Positions 26,781 to 35,394 of a stretch of 64,000 nucleotides of DNA are shown one piece after another. The stretch covers positions 1 to 64,000 of the forward strand of contig NZ_KQ960155.1 of the NCBI RefSeq assembly GCF_001553115.1, read 5' to 3'. Position numbers and translations under genes: made by a program. This stretch comes from Aedoeadaptatus coxii. Its GTDB lineage: Bacteria; Bacillota; Clostridia; Tissierellales; Peptoniphilaceae. The notes beneath the pieces were generated by a model, which was given only the letters and a program-made list of their open reading frames with translations, was not told the origin of the DNA and made no database searches. Numbering within the stretch: position 1 is the first letter of the stretch; every line of letters begins with the position of its first letter.

Positions 26781-27326
26781 ATGCGTATTGAATTTTACGG
26801 CAAAAACATCGAACTGACATCGGCTCTTAAAAATCAAGCCGAAAAGAAGTTAGCGAAGCTGGACAAATATTTTACCGAAGAGGTGAAGGCGAAGGTTACG
26901 TTCGCAGCGGTAAAAGGCGATCACACCACTGAAATCACCGTCTTTTTACCGAACACCATCGTCCGCGCAGAAGAAACGACGGAAGATATGTACGCTTCCA
27001 TCGATCTCGCCGTCGACGCTTTGGAACGCCAAGTTCGCAAATATAAAACACGTTTGAAAAAACGCCAACACGATACGGCATCCATTCGTTTCGAAAACTT
27101 CGAGCAAGCTCTTCCCGAAAATGAAGAGGATCACCAAGGAAAGATTATTTCCAAGCGCAAGGAATTTCATTTAACGCCTATGCTTGAAGAGGAAGCTCTT
27201 CTTCAAATGGAACTCTTGAACCATAATTTCTTCGTATTCCTAGACGGCGACACCGGTGAACCGGCTGTCCTTTACAGACGCCGCGACGGCAATTTCGGCC
27301 GAATCGATTACGATTACACACGCTAA
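26781..27326 (+). CDS. hpf: Ribosome hibernation promoting factor, long form
   Basis: A 181-residue protein. The ATG at 26781 follows GAGAGGAG; the frame extends 6 codons upstream without a better site. The N-terminal domain (1-95; MRIEFYGKNIELTSALKNQAEKKL) is the S30AE fold that occupies the decoding centre. The C-terminal domain (about 125-178; IISKRKEFHLTPML ... NHNFFVFLD) is the dimerisation unit that joins two 70S ribosomes into 100S particles. Both domains are present, so this is long HPF, the usual form in Firmicutes. Monocistronic. Confidence 0.95.
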   Translation: MRIEFYGKNIELTSALKNQAEKKLAKLDKYFTEEVKAKVTFAAVKGDHTTEITVFLPNTIVRAEETTEDMYASIDLAVDALERQVRKYKTRLKKRQHDTASIRFENFEQALPENEEDHQGKIISKRKEFHLTPMLEEEALLQMELLNHNFFVFLDGDTGEPAVLYRRRDGNFGRIDYDYTR

Positions 27327-27333
27327 ACGCATA

Positions 27334-27372
27334 GAAAGTTCCCTGTACCGATCGGTCAGGGAACTTTTTTTA
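27334..27372 (+). terminator. Bidirectional terminator between hpf and the histidine kinase
   Basis: AAAGTTCCCTG / CAGGGAACTTT stem with a T run on the plus strand and a U-rich tail also on the minus strand; it lies between convergent genes. Confidence 0.85.
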
Positions 27373-28641
27373 CGGGTTGATTTCTTTCGGAAGCTCGACA
27401 AATACTTGGAATTGATCGTCGTCGACGACGATGCGAAATTCTCCGCCTAAAATTTCCACGAGGTTTTTGGCGATGTAAAGGCCGAGGCCGCTGCCTTCAG
27501 TAGTACGGCTCTTGTCGCCGCGAATAAATTGATTTTGGAGCTCCTCTTTGGAGATGTTAATTTTGTTTTTCGATTGATTCTTTAAACTGAAGAAGATTTT
27601 ATCTCCTACGACGGAAACGTGTCCCAAGACGTCGGTGTCGGGCTTAGCGTATTTATACACATTGCTGAATAGATTTTGAATCACGCGGCTCAACACATTG
27701 CCGTCGGTGTAAATGGGAATATCCTCCACGTCGGTTTCGTAAATAAAATTCAGATTTCGCGATTCGTAATCTGCAGCGCTGTCGCCGTAAATTTGATTTA
27801 CAAGTTCGTTAAATTCGATAATCACAGGTTCCAGCGTAATATTGCCGCTTCCCGTTTTCGACGCGTCGATTAAGTTGATGATCATGCTTTTAAGGCGCTC
27901 GGAGTTGTTGCCGAGAATGCGAATATAACTCCGGGCCTCTTCGTCCATAGTTTCTTTTTTGCTCAAAATATCGGCGTAATTAATAATACTCGTCAGCGGC
28001 GTCTTTAAGTCGTGGCTTAAATTGGTAATCAGCTCCGTCTTCATCTTTTGAGACTTCACCTGATCCTGAGCCGCCTGATACATAGAGTCTTTAATGCGAG
28101 TCAGATCCATTAAACATTCGTAGGTTTTCTCTTTCATCATGGGAGAAAAGGCCGTAATGTCCACGTAACTTTGGGTTTCGGCGATGGCGGCGCGCAGAAT
28201 TCTGTTTTGAATGACTTCGTCTTCCCCCATGATCATGAGGCGAAGAACGGGCATGAGAAAAATGCCGTACAAAATAGGAAAGCCCCAAAACACCATCATG
28301 CCGTAAAGGGCGAGCACCATGTTCACCAAGGCGAAGTATTTGTAAATCTTCTCTTTCTTCCGCTCCCGAACCAAATAGCCAAAGAGCCACGTGCGGGAGG
28401 TGGTGGTCATAAATAATTTAATCAGCCAAAAAACGATGACCACCATGGTGGCGATAAGCAAATACCAGGGGGACATGGAAGGATCATATGCCGCCTGATC
28501 GCCGAAAAAAGTGTCGAGAATATTAAAGAGGGCAATTAAAAACCACGTGTCCAGCCAGACAATTTCCAAATAGCTTTCTCGGCTGTATTTAAAAAACCAT
28601 CGCTTAAAGCGTTCTTTTAATCCGAAGCCGTCTTCAGACAT
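27370..28641 (-). CDS. Sensor histidine kinase
   Basis: A 423-residue membrane kinase. Four hydrophobic segments occupy about residues 20-150, with short loops and no large sensor domain outside the cell. The H box is LSHDLKTPLTSIINYADIL (about 210-230). N, D/F and G boxes follow (RVIQNLFSNVYKYA, GDKSRTTEGSGLGLYIAKNL). It should autophosphorylate and pass phosphate to the response regulator encoded immediately upstream; the start codon overlaps that gene's stop by one base. The signal is unknown. Intramembrane-sensing type is inferred from the small extracellular loops. Confidence 0.92.
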   Translation of the reverse strand: MSEDGFGLKERFKRWFFKYSRESYLEIVWLDTWFLIALFNILDTFFGDQAAYDPSMSPWYLLIATMVVIVFWLIKLFMTTTSRTWLFGYLVRERKKEKIYKYFALVNMVLALYGMMVFWGFPILYGIFLMPVLRLMIMGEDEVIQNRILRAAIAETQSYVDITAFSPMMKEKTYECLMDLTRIKDSMYQAAQDQVKSQKMKTELITNLSHDLKTPLTSIINYADILSKKETMDEEARSYIRILGNNSERLKSMIINLIDASKTGSGNITLEPVIIEFNELVNQIYGDSAADYESRNLNFIYETDVEDIPIYTDGNVLSRVIQNLFSNVYKYAKPDTDVLGHVSVVGDKIFFSLKNQSKNKINISKEELQNQFIRGDKSRTTEGSGLGLYIAKNLVEILGGEFRIVVDDDQFQVFVELPKEINP

Positions 28642-29336
28642 TAATCCAAGTCCTCAAATTTGTAGCCCATGCCGTAGACGGATTTAATATAGTCGGGCTT
28701 TCTCGGATTGATTTCCACTTTATCCCGCAAATGGGAAATGTGAACGGAAATGACCTTTTTTACGTCGTGGGCACTTTCTTCCCATACGATTTCGTAAATT
28801 TCGTCGCTTGAAAATACGCGCCCTTTGTTGCGAATTAAAAGTCGCAGAATCTTATATTCGTGGGGCGTGAGATTGGCGATTTTGCCGTCGACTCGCACTT
28901 CTTTTGCGTGGTCGTCTAATGTAATGCGGCCGCCGGTATAATTGCCGTCGTCGATTTCCGCTGCGCCTAAGGATGTGTAGCGGCGAATACCGGAATTAAC
29001 TCTCGCAATAAGTTCAACAGCGTTAAAGGGCTTGATGATGTAATCGTCGGCGCCCATGTTTAGGCCGATAATCTTGTCGGTGATTTCGCTTTTCGCGCTT
29101 AATATGATGATGGGAATATTACTCGTCTCGCGAATTTTAACGATGGCGCTCATGCCGTCCATTTTCGGCATCATAAGGTCCATCAGGATCAAGTGAATAT
29201 CCTCGTTTTCCATAATGTCGATAGCTTCCAGGCCGTTGTACGCTTCAAATACTTTGTAGCCTTCAGCCTCTAAGTAAATTTTGATTGCGGAGACGATATC
29301 CACCTCGTCGTCACAAACTAAAACATTGTATTGCAT
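28641..29336 (-). CDS. OmpR/PhoB-family response regulator
   Basis: A 231-residue regulator. The receiver domain (1-120) has the acidic pocket DDE (9-11), phospho-acceptor D53 (LMDLMMPK) and K of PFNAVEL. The C-terminal winged helix (about 135-230) has LTPHEYKILRLLIRNKGRVFSSDEIYEIVW. AAGGAGGACAT precedes the ATG. The promoter region is shared with the divergent BrkB-family gene. Targets are unknown; autoregulation and control of the neighbouring genes are possible. Confidence 0.94.
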   Translation of the reverse strand: MQYNVLVCDDEVDIVSAIKIYLEAEGYKVFEAYNGLEAIDIMENEDIHLILMDLMMPKMDGMSAIVKIRETSNIPIIILSAKSEITDKIIGLNMGADDYIIKPFNAVELIARVNSGIRRYTSLGAAEIDDGNYTGGRITLDDHAKEVRVDGKIANLTPHEYKILRLLIRNKGRVFSSDEIYEIVWEESAHDVKKVISVHISHLRDKVEINPRKPDYIKSVYGMGYKFEDLD

Positions 29337-29380
29337 ATGTCCTCCTTCATTATATTGCCTCTATTTTATCACAACTATGG

Positions 29381-29386
29381 TATAAT
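29381..29386 (+). promoter_or_regulatory. Extended -10 promoter of the BrkB-family gene
   Basis: TGGTATAAT (TATAAT at 29381-29386) lies 24 bases before the chosen start codon. The -35 region is weak, consistent with an extended -10 promoter. Confidence 0.55.
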
Positions 29387-29410
29387 CGCTCTATGGAGGA
29401 ATTCGTAAAC

Positions 29411-30343
29411 ATGAACTTGTGGAAAAGAAAACTTAAAGGTTTGGTAAGAAAAAAGCCCTTCGCTTTTTTCGATATTTTTTTATACCATACTTTACATAAT
29501 GATTTGTTCCAGCACGCCGCCGGTCTGTCTTACTTTTTAATTTTGGCCATCTTTCCATTTTTTATCGCCTTGTTAAATATCGTAAGTTACATTAACGACG
29601 GTTATCTGAAAAAAGTTTTCGACGGAATCAATCAACTGCCTCCCTCGATTAAAGATATTATCTTCGGCTTTATCCGCGATCTTCAGTTGAATTCGTCTTC
29701 CACATTGCTTTCCATTTCCCTTATCGGCTCGGTGTATATTGCCAGCAAGGGCATTAAGCAGCTCATTCGTACCATTAACGATGTGCTGAATCTTACGGAA
29801 AAGCGCAATCCCCTATCCCTTATGGCGCTGGCTTTTGTAATGACCATCGCCCTATTTGCCCTTATTATTTTAGTCTTTGCCACGCAAGTCGTAGGAAGCA
29901 ATCTTTTGGAATTTATCTTTAATCTATTGGAATTCCCCCCACGACTTTATCGCGTGATTAATTTTTTAATGAATCTCGTACCGCTGATGTTTATGTTTAT
30001 CAGCTTCTTCGTTCTGTATTATCTCTCGCCGAAATGGCCCGAAGGCTACAAATCGTCGAAGCGCATTACGGCCATTAGCGCCGGCTTTACGACGCTGGTC
30101 ATTATTTTGGCGACACAGGGTTTCAGTTTTTACGTATCGAATTTTTCGAGCTACTCCAACACCTACGGCTCTCTCGCCGGAATGATCATTTTTTTAGTTT
30201 GGCTCTATTTATTCGGACTTATGCTTTTATTCGGAGGCGCCCTTCAGGCGACGCTCTACACCATAGAAAACGGCGGCAATACCTGGCCGCGAAAAGAAAC
30301 GTTATTTGACGGTATCGTGTCTCAACACGAACGTATATGTTAG
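29411..30343 (+). CDS. YihY/virulence factor BrkB family membrane protein
   Basis: A 310-residue protein. The ATG at 29411 is chosen because GGAGG sits 10 bases before it; an ATG at 29393 overlaps that site. About six membrane helices are visible, with the family motifs DLFQHAAGLSYFLILAIFPFF near residue 35 and NTYGSLAGMIIFLVWLYLFGLMLLFGGAL near the C-terminus. Function in this family is not settled; historical annotation as ribonuclease BN was wrong. It is followed after 12 bases by the PhzF-like gene and probably cotranscribed with it. Confidence 0.88.
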   Translation: MNLWKRKLKGLVRKKPFAFFDIFLYHTLHNDLFQHAAGLSYFLILAIFPFFIALLNIVSYINDGYLKKVFDGINQLPPSIKDIIFGFIRDLQLNSSSTLLSISLIGSVYIASKGIKQLIRTINDVLNLTEKRNPLSLMALAFVMTIALFALIILVFATQVVGSNLLEFIFNLLEFPPRLYRVINFLMNLVPLMFMFISFFVLYYLSPKWPEGYKSSKRITAISAGFTTLVIILATQGFSFYVSNFSSYSNTYGSLAGMIIFLVWLYLFGLMLLFGGALQATLYTIENGGNTWPRKETLFDGIVSQHERIC

Positions 30344-30355
30344 GAGGATCTCATT

Positions 30356-31132
30356 ATGAAACAATTTATAGTCGACGCTTTTACCGATGAAGTGTTTAAA
30401 GGTAATCCCGCCGCCGTCTGTCTTCCCGATCGGCCGGTTACCGACGACACCATGCAAAAAATCGCCAAGGAAAATAATCTTTCCGAAACCGCCTTTATCG
30501 CAAAGGAACGTGACGAGTATTTGCTCCGTTGGTTTACGCCGAAAGATGAGATCGATCTTTGCGGCCACGCCACTTTGGCCAGCGCCTTTATCGTCTTAAA
30601 CATTATCGAGCGGGATCGGGACGATGTCGTATTTAATACGAAATCGGGAAAACTGAAAGTAACGCAAAAAGGCGATCTCTACGAATTGGATTTCCCCGCT
30701 TACGATTTGAAAAAAGTAGACGTGACGCCGGAAATGGAAGATGCCGTCGGCGGAAAGCCTTTAGAAGCTTACCTCGGCCGTGATCTCGTCCTCGTCATGG
30801 ACGAGGATTTCGATATTCCCGGCGCCGATCCGGACATGCGCAAAATCGAAAAACTCGACGGGCTCATCGTCCACATTACCCAAAAGGGCAAGGGCGATTA
30901 CGATTGCATCTCCCGCTCCTTTGCGCCGAAACTTCTCGTCGCCGAAGATCCCGTTTGCGGATCGGGCCACTGCCACATTTCCGTGTACTGGTCGAAGGTG
31001 CTCGGAAAACCCGACATTCTCGCTTATCAAGCCAGCCCTCGCACCGGCGTTTTGCACACGCGTGTGGAAGGCGGTCGTGTGTTCCTCGCCGGAGAAGCCG
31101 TGCTCTATTCGAGAGGACAAATTCATTATTAA
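30356..31132 (+). CDS. PhzF family isomerase/epimerase
   Basis: A 258-residue protein of the diaminopimelate-epimerase fold. The PhzF hallmarks are GNPAAVCLP (16-24), the catalytic Glu in NLSETAFI (E44), DLCGHATLASAF and DPVCGSGHCH. PhzF enzymes catalyse proton shifts; only a few act in phenazine synthesis and most have unknown substrates. There are no phenazine genes nearby. AGGAGGATCTC precedes the ATG. Confidence 0.9.
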   Translation: MKQFIVDAFTDEVFKGNPAAVCLPDRPVTDDTMQKIAKENNLSETAFIAKERDEYLLRWFTPKDEIDLCGHATLASAFIVLNIIERDRDDVVFNTKSGKLKVTQKGDLYELDFPAYDLKKVDVTPEMEDAVGGKPLEAYLGRDLVLVMDEDFDIPGADPDMRKIEKLDGLIVHITQKGKGDYDCISRSFAPKLLVAEDPVCGSGHCHISVYWSKVLGKPDILAYQASPRTGVLHTRVEGGRVFLAGEAVLYSRGQIHY

Positions 31133-31143
31133 TATAGTTTTGC

Positions 31144-31180
31144 AAAAATGCCGAAGTCCAAAGGACTTCGGCATTTTTTA
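31144..31180 (+). terminator. Bidirectional terminator between phzF-like and anti-sigma genes
   Basis: A perfect 12-bp stem ATGCCGAAGTCC / GGACTTCGGCAT flanked by A and T runs, between two convergent genes. Confidence 0.9.
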
Positions 31181-31214
31181 CAACTATTAACTTAATTGAA
31201 AGTGATACACTTTT

Positions 31215-32252
31215 TTACTTCAAATCAAGGGTAAACTCGCTGCCCATAGCCTGTTCCCCATGGGATTCCTTTCCGCTATGGTCGGCAATTTCCGATCGAT
31301 ACAATTGACATTTTAATGATGCGATGTCGTTTAATAATTCATCGGCAGTCACTTCGCTGATAACCGGCGAGAAGTAGAGGGTCGATGTGTTTTTGCTTGC
31401 TTCGATCGTTTCAAAATATACCAAGCGACCTTTGGAATCTCTCGCCTTTACCGAAAAAATAGTATCCTTTGCCGATGGCGGGTAGGTGAGTATCATTTTT
31501 TGCGAAGCCGGGCTCATGGCGAATTCCTTAATCATCATCCCATTTGAATTCGGTACGGCAAGATCTTTTGCGATGATCCTTTTTTCCATTTTCATCTTCC
31601 CCATATCCACAGGGGTAGCGATGGAAATTTTTTTGTTATTTCCCAAAAGTTCATTAAAGGTAAATTCCAATTGTGCAGTACCTTCTTTAGGCAGGGGATT
31701 GTTCAAAGAATACTTTAAAGATATGACGTTAACATTGGGATTGCCCGGCAAATTTCCTACCTGGCCGCTTGAGCCGAGGACTTGTACCTCTTTGCCGTTT
31801 ACTTTAAGTTCCGTTAAGTGGGCACCCTCCGACAGCTTTTCACCTGGACCATTGAAGCTCAAAAGCACGGCGTATAAATTATTGTCCTCTGTCGTGATTT
31901 TATCCAAAATATATTTTTTGCCGTCGATCTCAAAAGGTTCGCTTATATTGACGCTGTACTTGTCTACATCGGCTGAAAGACCCATTGTGCTCGACAAACT
32001 CAAGGTGATGTTGTCGGTGATCTCCCTCGTCTTGGCCAAAACGTAGCCGTCGGATGCGTAGTTCGTGACGCCAAATGCCAACAGTAATACGGCCGCCGTC
32101 GCCCCTATTTTTCTCGCGAAAAGCCGTCTCCTATTTTTGTATTTTAAACGCTTCACCGTTTCTCTCAACCTTTCTCTTTCGACATCTTCGAGAGGAACTT
32201 CTTCGTATTTTATTTTCATATTATTCAATTGATCGTACAGATTATCTTTCAT
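31215..32252 (-). CDS. DUF4179-type membrane protein, probable anti-sigma factor
   Basis: A 345-residue protein with a cytosolic N-terminus (1-46), one membrane helix (about 47-65, KIGATAAVLLLAFGVTNYA) and an extracellular beta-rich domain (about 90-340). This is the layout of Firmicute anti-sigma factors with DUF4179. The start overlaps the sigma factor gene by 4 bases, which supports a direct pairing. It would hold the ECF sigma factor at the membrane until a signal, possibly envelope stress, is sensed outside. The cytosolic part lacks a zinc-binding ZAS motif. Confidence 0.78.
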   Translation of the reverse strand: MKDNLYDQLNNMKIKYEEVPLEDVERERLRETVKRLKYKNRRRLFARKIGATAAVLLLAFGVTNYASDGYVLAKTREITDNITLSLSSTMGLSADVDKYSVNISEPFEIDGKKYILDKITTEDNNLYAVLLSFNGPGEKLSEGAHLTELKVNGKEVQVLGSSGQVGNLPGNPNVNVISLKYSLNNPLPKEGTAQLEFTFNELLGNNKKISIATPVDMGKMKMEKRIIAKDLAVPNSNGMMIKEFAMSPASQKMILTYPPSAKDTIFSVKARDSKGRLVYFETIEASKNTSTLYFSPVISEVTADELLNDIASLKCQLYRSEIADHSGKESHGEQAMGSEFTLDLK

Positions 32253-32764
32253 ATATTTTCACCTCGCCATCTCCTTAAAAACTTTCTCGCTCTGCTGACT
32301 TTTTGATAGGCATTTTCCGTAGAAATATATTGTTCCGATGCCGCCTCCCCGTAGGAAAGCCCGCGAATAAAAATATTTTCAAAGAGTTTTTTATCCTCGT
32401 CGTCTAAGGCGGATAGAATTTCTTCTATTTCTAAATTGGAATGGAAGTCAGGATCATTTGTCATAGAATTTTCGTCGAGAATGACGTTTTTAAATTTACT
32501 TTCTCTTCGGAGCAAATCGATAGCTTTGTATTTTGAAACCGCAGCGCACCAATTTTTAAAAGAAGACTTCTGCGGATCAAAATGGTCGATATTTTGCCAA
32601 ATACTTAAAAGAGCATCATTCATCGCCTCATCCCAAAGGCTCGGATATTTCCAAAGTGTTTTTGAGATAACGCCTTTTAACACTTTCCCATACACTTCGA
32701 TGACGACGTACAAAGCGTCTTCATCTCTATTTTTCAACCTTTTTATCAACTCCTTGTTCTCCAT
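32249..32764 (-). CDS. ECF-type RNA polymerase sigma factor
   Basis: A 171-residue sigma-70 family protein. The ATG at 32764 follows AAAGGAGGAAAT; the longer frame adds 12 residues. Region 2 is at about 10-85 (LWDEAMNDALLSIWQNIDHFDP ... KYKAIDLLRRE) and region 4 at about 110-165 (ALDDEDKKLFENIFIRGLSYGEAA ... AYQKVSRARKFLRR). Regions 1.1 and 3 are absent. It is transcribed with its probable anti-sigma partner. The target regulon is unknown; a TTGAAA at about -35 distance upstream may reflect a housekeeping promoter. Confidence 0.88.
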   Translation of the reverse strand: MENKELIKRLKNRDEDALYVVIEVYGKVLKGVISKTLWKYPSLWDEAMNDALLSIWQNIDHFDPQKSSFKNWCAAVSKYKAIDLLRRESKFKNVILDENSMTNDPDFHSNLEIEEILSALDDEDKKLFENIFIRGLSYGEAASEQYISTENAYQKVSRARKFLRRWRGENI

Positions 32765-32863
32765 ATTTCCTCCTTTCACTAATGTATTCGTAATGCCCAT
32801 TGTGATTCTGACATTTTCCCCATAGGTTTTTCAAACACGAAAGACTCATTTATTTTTAAATCA

Positions 32864-32891
32864 AAAAAGACGAGTGGCCCTCGTCTTTTTC
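32864..32891 (-). terminator. Terminator after the SGNH-like gene
   Basis: Minus-strand AAAGACGAG / CTCGTCTTT stem followed by T run, overlapping the stop codon of the 32890-33909 gene by about two bases. Confidence 0.8.
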
Positions 32892-33909
32892 ATTGCGTAA
32901 AATTTTCAAATTCCCGTTTTTGTTTCGCCCTCTCGTCGAGCCAGCGATGATCTTTCGCTCCCTTACGTTCCATTCCCTTTTCTTTCATCTTCTCGACGAA
33001 AAAGGCAGTGAATTTTTCTCCCCCTACGGTGTTTAAATGGTAGCCGTCGTAGTAATCTTTCGGTGTTAAACCCATGGCTTCTTTCCGGGGATTGAAGTTC
33101 ATGTACGTAAAGCCTTCGTCGTTTATAAAATCTTCCAGCTCTTTTAAGGGCTTTTCGTAGCTTGCCTCTTCCCAGGTCGGCGTCTTTACCAAAATCAGTT
33201 GAATATTTCGCTCGTTGCAATAGGTTCTCATGGCGAGAAGTTCCTTTTTTACCTCATCAGAAATCCTCGGCGCCATGAGGTTTCTAAGTCCGCCCTTCAT
33301 GTCCTCCCGAAATTTGTCGCTATGGCCTTCCAAGGCCACATAACCTCGATAGGGATCGCGATAATCTCTGTAGCGCACGTGATAATCCTTCGGCTCCAGC
33401 TCGCCCCAGCGATCGTGGTATTTGATAAGGGGCAATATGGCCTCGGCCTTCATTTCCCGCGGCACCACGCGGTAAATCATGGCCAGCTTGTTGAAGCTCA
33501 TGGCCATGTCGTCCACATAAGAATGAACCACGCCCTCGTCCTTTTCATTTTTTAAGAGACAGCCGAAGACGTCGACGACGATGTATTTCGGCTTATGTTT
33601 TTTAATGACGTCTTTCATGTAGTAAAACGTGGCACCCAAAGGTTGTCTTTGCGTGGCGAAAACATAGGACTTCATTCCCGTATTGTCATAAATCGCCAAG
33701 GGGTTAAAGGAGCAGTAGCTGTGGCTCGTGCCGAGAAAGTAAAGATCGTAATCGTCGGCGGAATTATAAAAGCCGCCGATTTTATTGCTCATATCCCAGG
33801 GCTTTTCCAGAGATTTGCGGATGAAAATCCTATTGAGTTGTAAGACCATGCAAAAAACGAGAAGGCAAAAAAGAAGGGCTCTCCCCATTTTATAAAGCTT
33901 TCGACTCAT
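32890..33909 (-). CDS. SGNH-like/AlgX-DltD-type exported protein, partner of MBOAT acyltransferase
   Basis: A 339-residue protein. I favour the second ATG (33909), as GGAG directly touches the first (33915). A signal anchor (about 10-30) leads to a periplasm-side domain. FLGTSHSYCSFNP (S62) resembles the GDS-type nucleophile block of SGNH esterase-fold acyltransferases. DYYDGYHLNTVGGEKF near residue 290 supplies the Asp and His. Paired with an MBOAT protein just upstream (gap about 9 bases), it should take an acyl group from the membrane protein and put it on a cell-surface polymer. The polymer (peptidoglycan, secondary wall polymer or teichoic acid) cannot be told from sequence. Confidence 0.78.
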   Translation of the reverse strand: MSRKLYKMGRALLFCLLVFCMVLQLNRIFIRKSLEKPWDMSNKIGGFYNSADDYDLYFLGTSHSYCSFNPLAIYDNTGMKSYVFATQRQPLGATFYYMKDVIKKHKPKYIVVDVFGCLLKNEKDEGVVHSYVDDMAMSFNKLAMIYRVVPREMKAEAILPLIKYHDRWGELEPKDYHVRYRDYRDPYRGYVALEGHSDKFREDMKGGLRNLMAPRISDEVKKELLAMRTYCNERNIQLILVKTPTWEEASYEKPLKELEDFINDEGFTYMNFNPRKEAMGLTPKDYYDGYHLNTVGGEKFTAFFVEKMKEKGMERKGAKDHRWLDERAKQKREFENFTQ

Positions 33910-33918
33910 GGACATCTC

Positions 33919-35373
33919 CTAAAATTGAAAATAAATAAATTGCGATTCCGAATACCCCGGCCCGTACACGCCGAAGACCAATGTGCAAAAGAAGAGCGCC
34001 AAAAAGAGCGCCATACGCAAAGGCCACGACGTGTTGGCGATTTTTTCCCGCAAATTTACGCCCTTGTACTTCATAGCATCAACAATGACGAGTAAGCCCA
34101 CACCGCAGAGGGCGGCGTAAAGCCCCCTCGTTCCCATTTGGCTCTTGGCGATTTCGTTTAAAAACGTTCCGCCGCTCCATGTGCCGGTGACCATATTCTT
34201 TATAAGCCCCAGCCCTTGAGATGTAGAATCGGCGCGGAAGAAAACGAAGGCGAAGACCACGACGGCGAAGGTATAAAGATGTTGAATGGCCGCCACCAAA
34301 ATATTCCCACGCTCTCTCTTCCCTCTCTTCTTTTTAATCACCGCCTCGAGGGCGTTAAAAAATCCGTGGATCATACCCCACAAGACGAAGGTCGTAGCCG
34401 CTCCGTGCCAAAGACCCGACACGGCGAAGACGACGAGGATGTTCACCAGATGACGAATGTTTCCCTTGCGATTGCCGCCGAGGGGAATGTAAAGATAATC
34501 TCGAAACCATCCGGAAAGAGATATGTGCCAGCGTCGCCAAAATTCCACAATGGATTTAGAAAAGAGAGGCTCTTTAAAATTATCCATTAAGTCGATTCCC
34601 AACACTTTCGCCGAACCCTTGGCGATAAGGGAATAGGAATAAAAATCGCAATAAATTTGCACGGTGAAAAAACAGGCGGCGAGCAGTAGGCTTCCCGAGG
34701 AAAACTCCCCATACCGCGGAAAGACTTCGTTGACGAATATGGCCACTCTGTCGGCGATGACGAGTTTTAAGAAAAAACCCCAAATTAAATCGACACCGCC
34801 TAAAATCAGATTATCGTAAGTAAAGCTGTGATCTTTTTTTAGTTTAGGCAGCAAATGGGTGGATCGCTCGATAGGCCCCGCCACCAGTTGAGGGAAAAAG
34901 GAGACGAAGAGAGCGTAGTGAAGCAGGTTTTTCTCCGCCTTTAAATCGCCGCGGTACACGTCGATGGTGTAGCCCAGCGCCTGAAAGGTATAAAAAGAAA
35001 TTCCCACGGGAAGCAGGACGTTAATGCCTAAATTAATAGGCGATGCGCCCCATAGGGTTCCGATGCGGTTCGCGGTTGCTACGGCGAAGTTGAAATATTT
35101 AAAGATAAATAAAATGCCGAGATTGGCGGCGAAGCACAGGAACACGTAGAACTTTCGCCTGTTAATATTTTCCGTTCCCTCCACCATGCGACCGGTTAAA
35201 TAGGTGAGCACAATGGAAAGCATCATGAGAAGCGTGTATTTCACATTCCAGCAGGAGTAGAAAAAGAAGCTCGCCCCCAATAAAAAGGCTTTCTTTATTT
35301 TTCGCGGGCACAGAAAATACAAGATCACCACGAGAGGAAAAAAGATTAAATACTGAATGGAATTAAATAGCAT
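33919..35373 (-). CDS. MBOAT family membrane O-acyltransferase
   Basis: A 484-residue polytopic protein. The ATG at 35373 follows GGGAGGTTTT. Family marks are FYTFQALGYTIDVYRG (about 127-142), the FWRRWHISLSGWFRDYLYIPLGGN block (about 278-301) and the catalytic histidine in VSGLWHGAATTF (H323). This is the AlgI/DltB/PatA branch. It moves an acyl group, usually acetyl, from a cytosolic donor to the outside. The SGNH-like gene downstream is the expected transferase partner. The pair lies in one run with metK, recD2 and comF. Confidence 0.92.
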   Translation of the reverse strand: MLFNSIQYLIFFPLVVILYFLCPRKIKKAFLLGASFFFYSCWNVKYTLLMMLSIVLTYLTGRMVEGTENINRRKFYVFLCFAANLGILFIFKYFNFAVATANRIGTLWGASPINLGINVLLPVGISFYTFQALGYTIDVYRGDLKAEKNLLHYALFVSFFPQLVAGPIERSTHLLPKLKKDHSFTYDNLILGGVDLIWGFFLKLVIADRVAIFVNEVFPRYGEFSSGSLLLAACFFTVQIYCDFYSYSLIAKGSAKVLGIDLMDNFKEPLFSKSIVEFWRRWHISLSGWFRDYLYIPLGGNRKGNIRHLVNILVVFAVSGLWHGAATTFVLWGMIHGFFNALEAVIKKKRGKRERGNILVAAIQHLYTFAVVVFAFVFFRADSTSQGLGLIKNMVTGTWSGGTFLNEIAKSQMGTRGLYAALCGVGLLVIVDAMKYKGVNLREKIANTSWPLRMALFLALFFCTLVFGVYGPGYSESQFIYFQF

Positions 35374-35394
35374 AAAACCTCCCACGGTTTTCGT

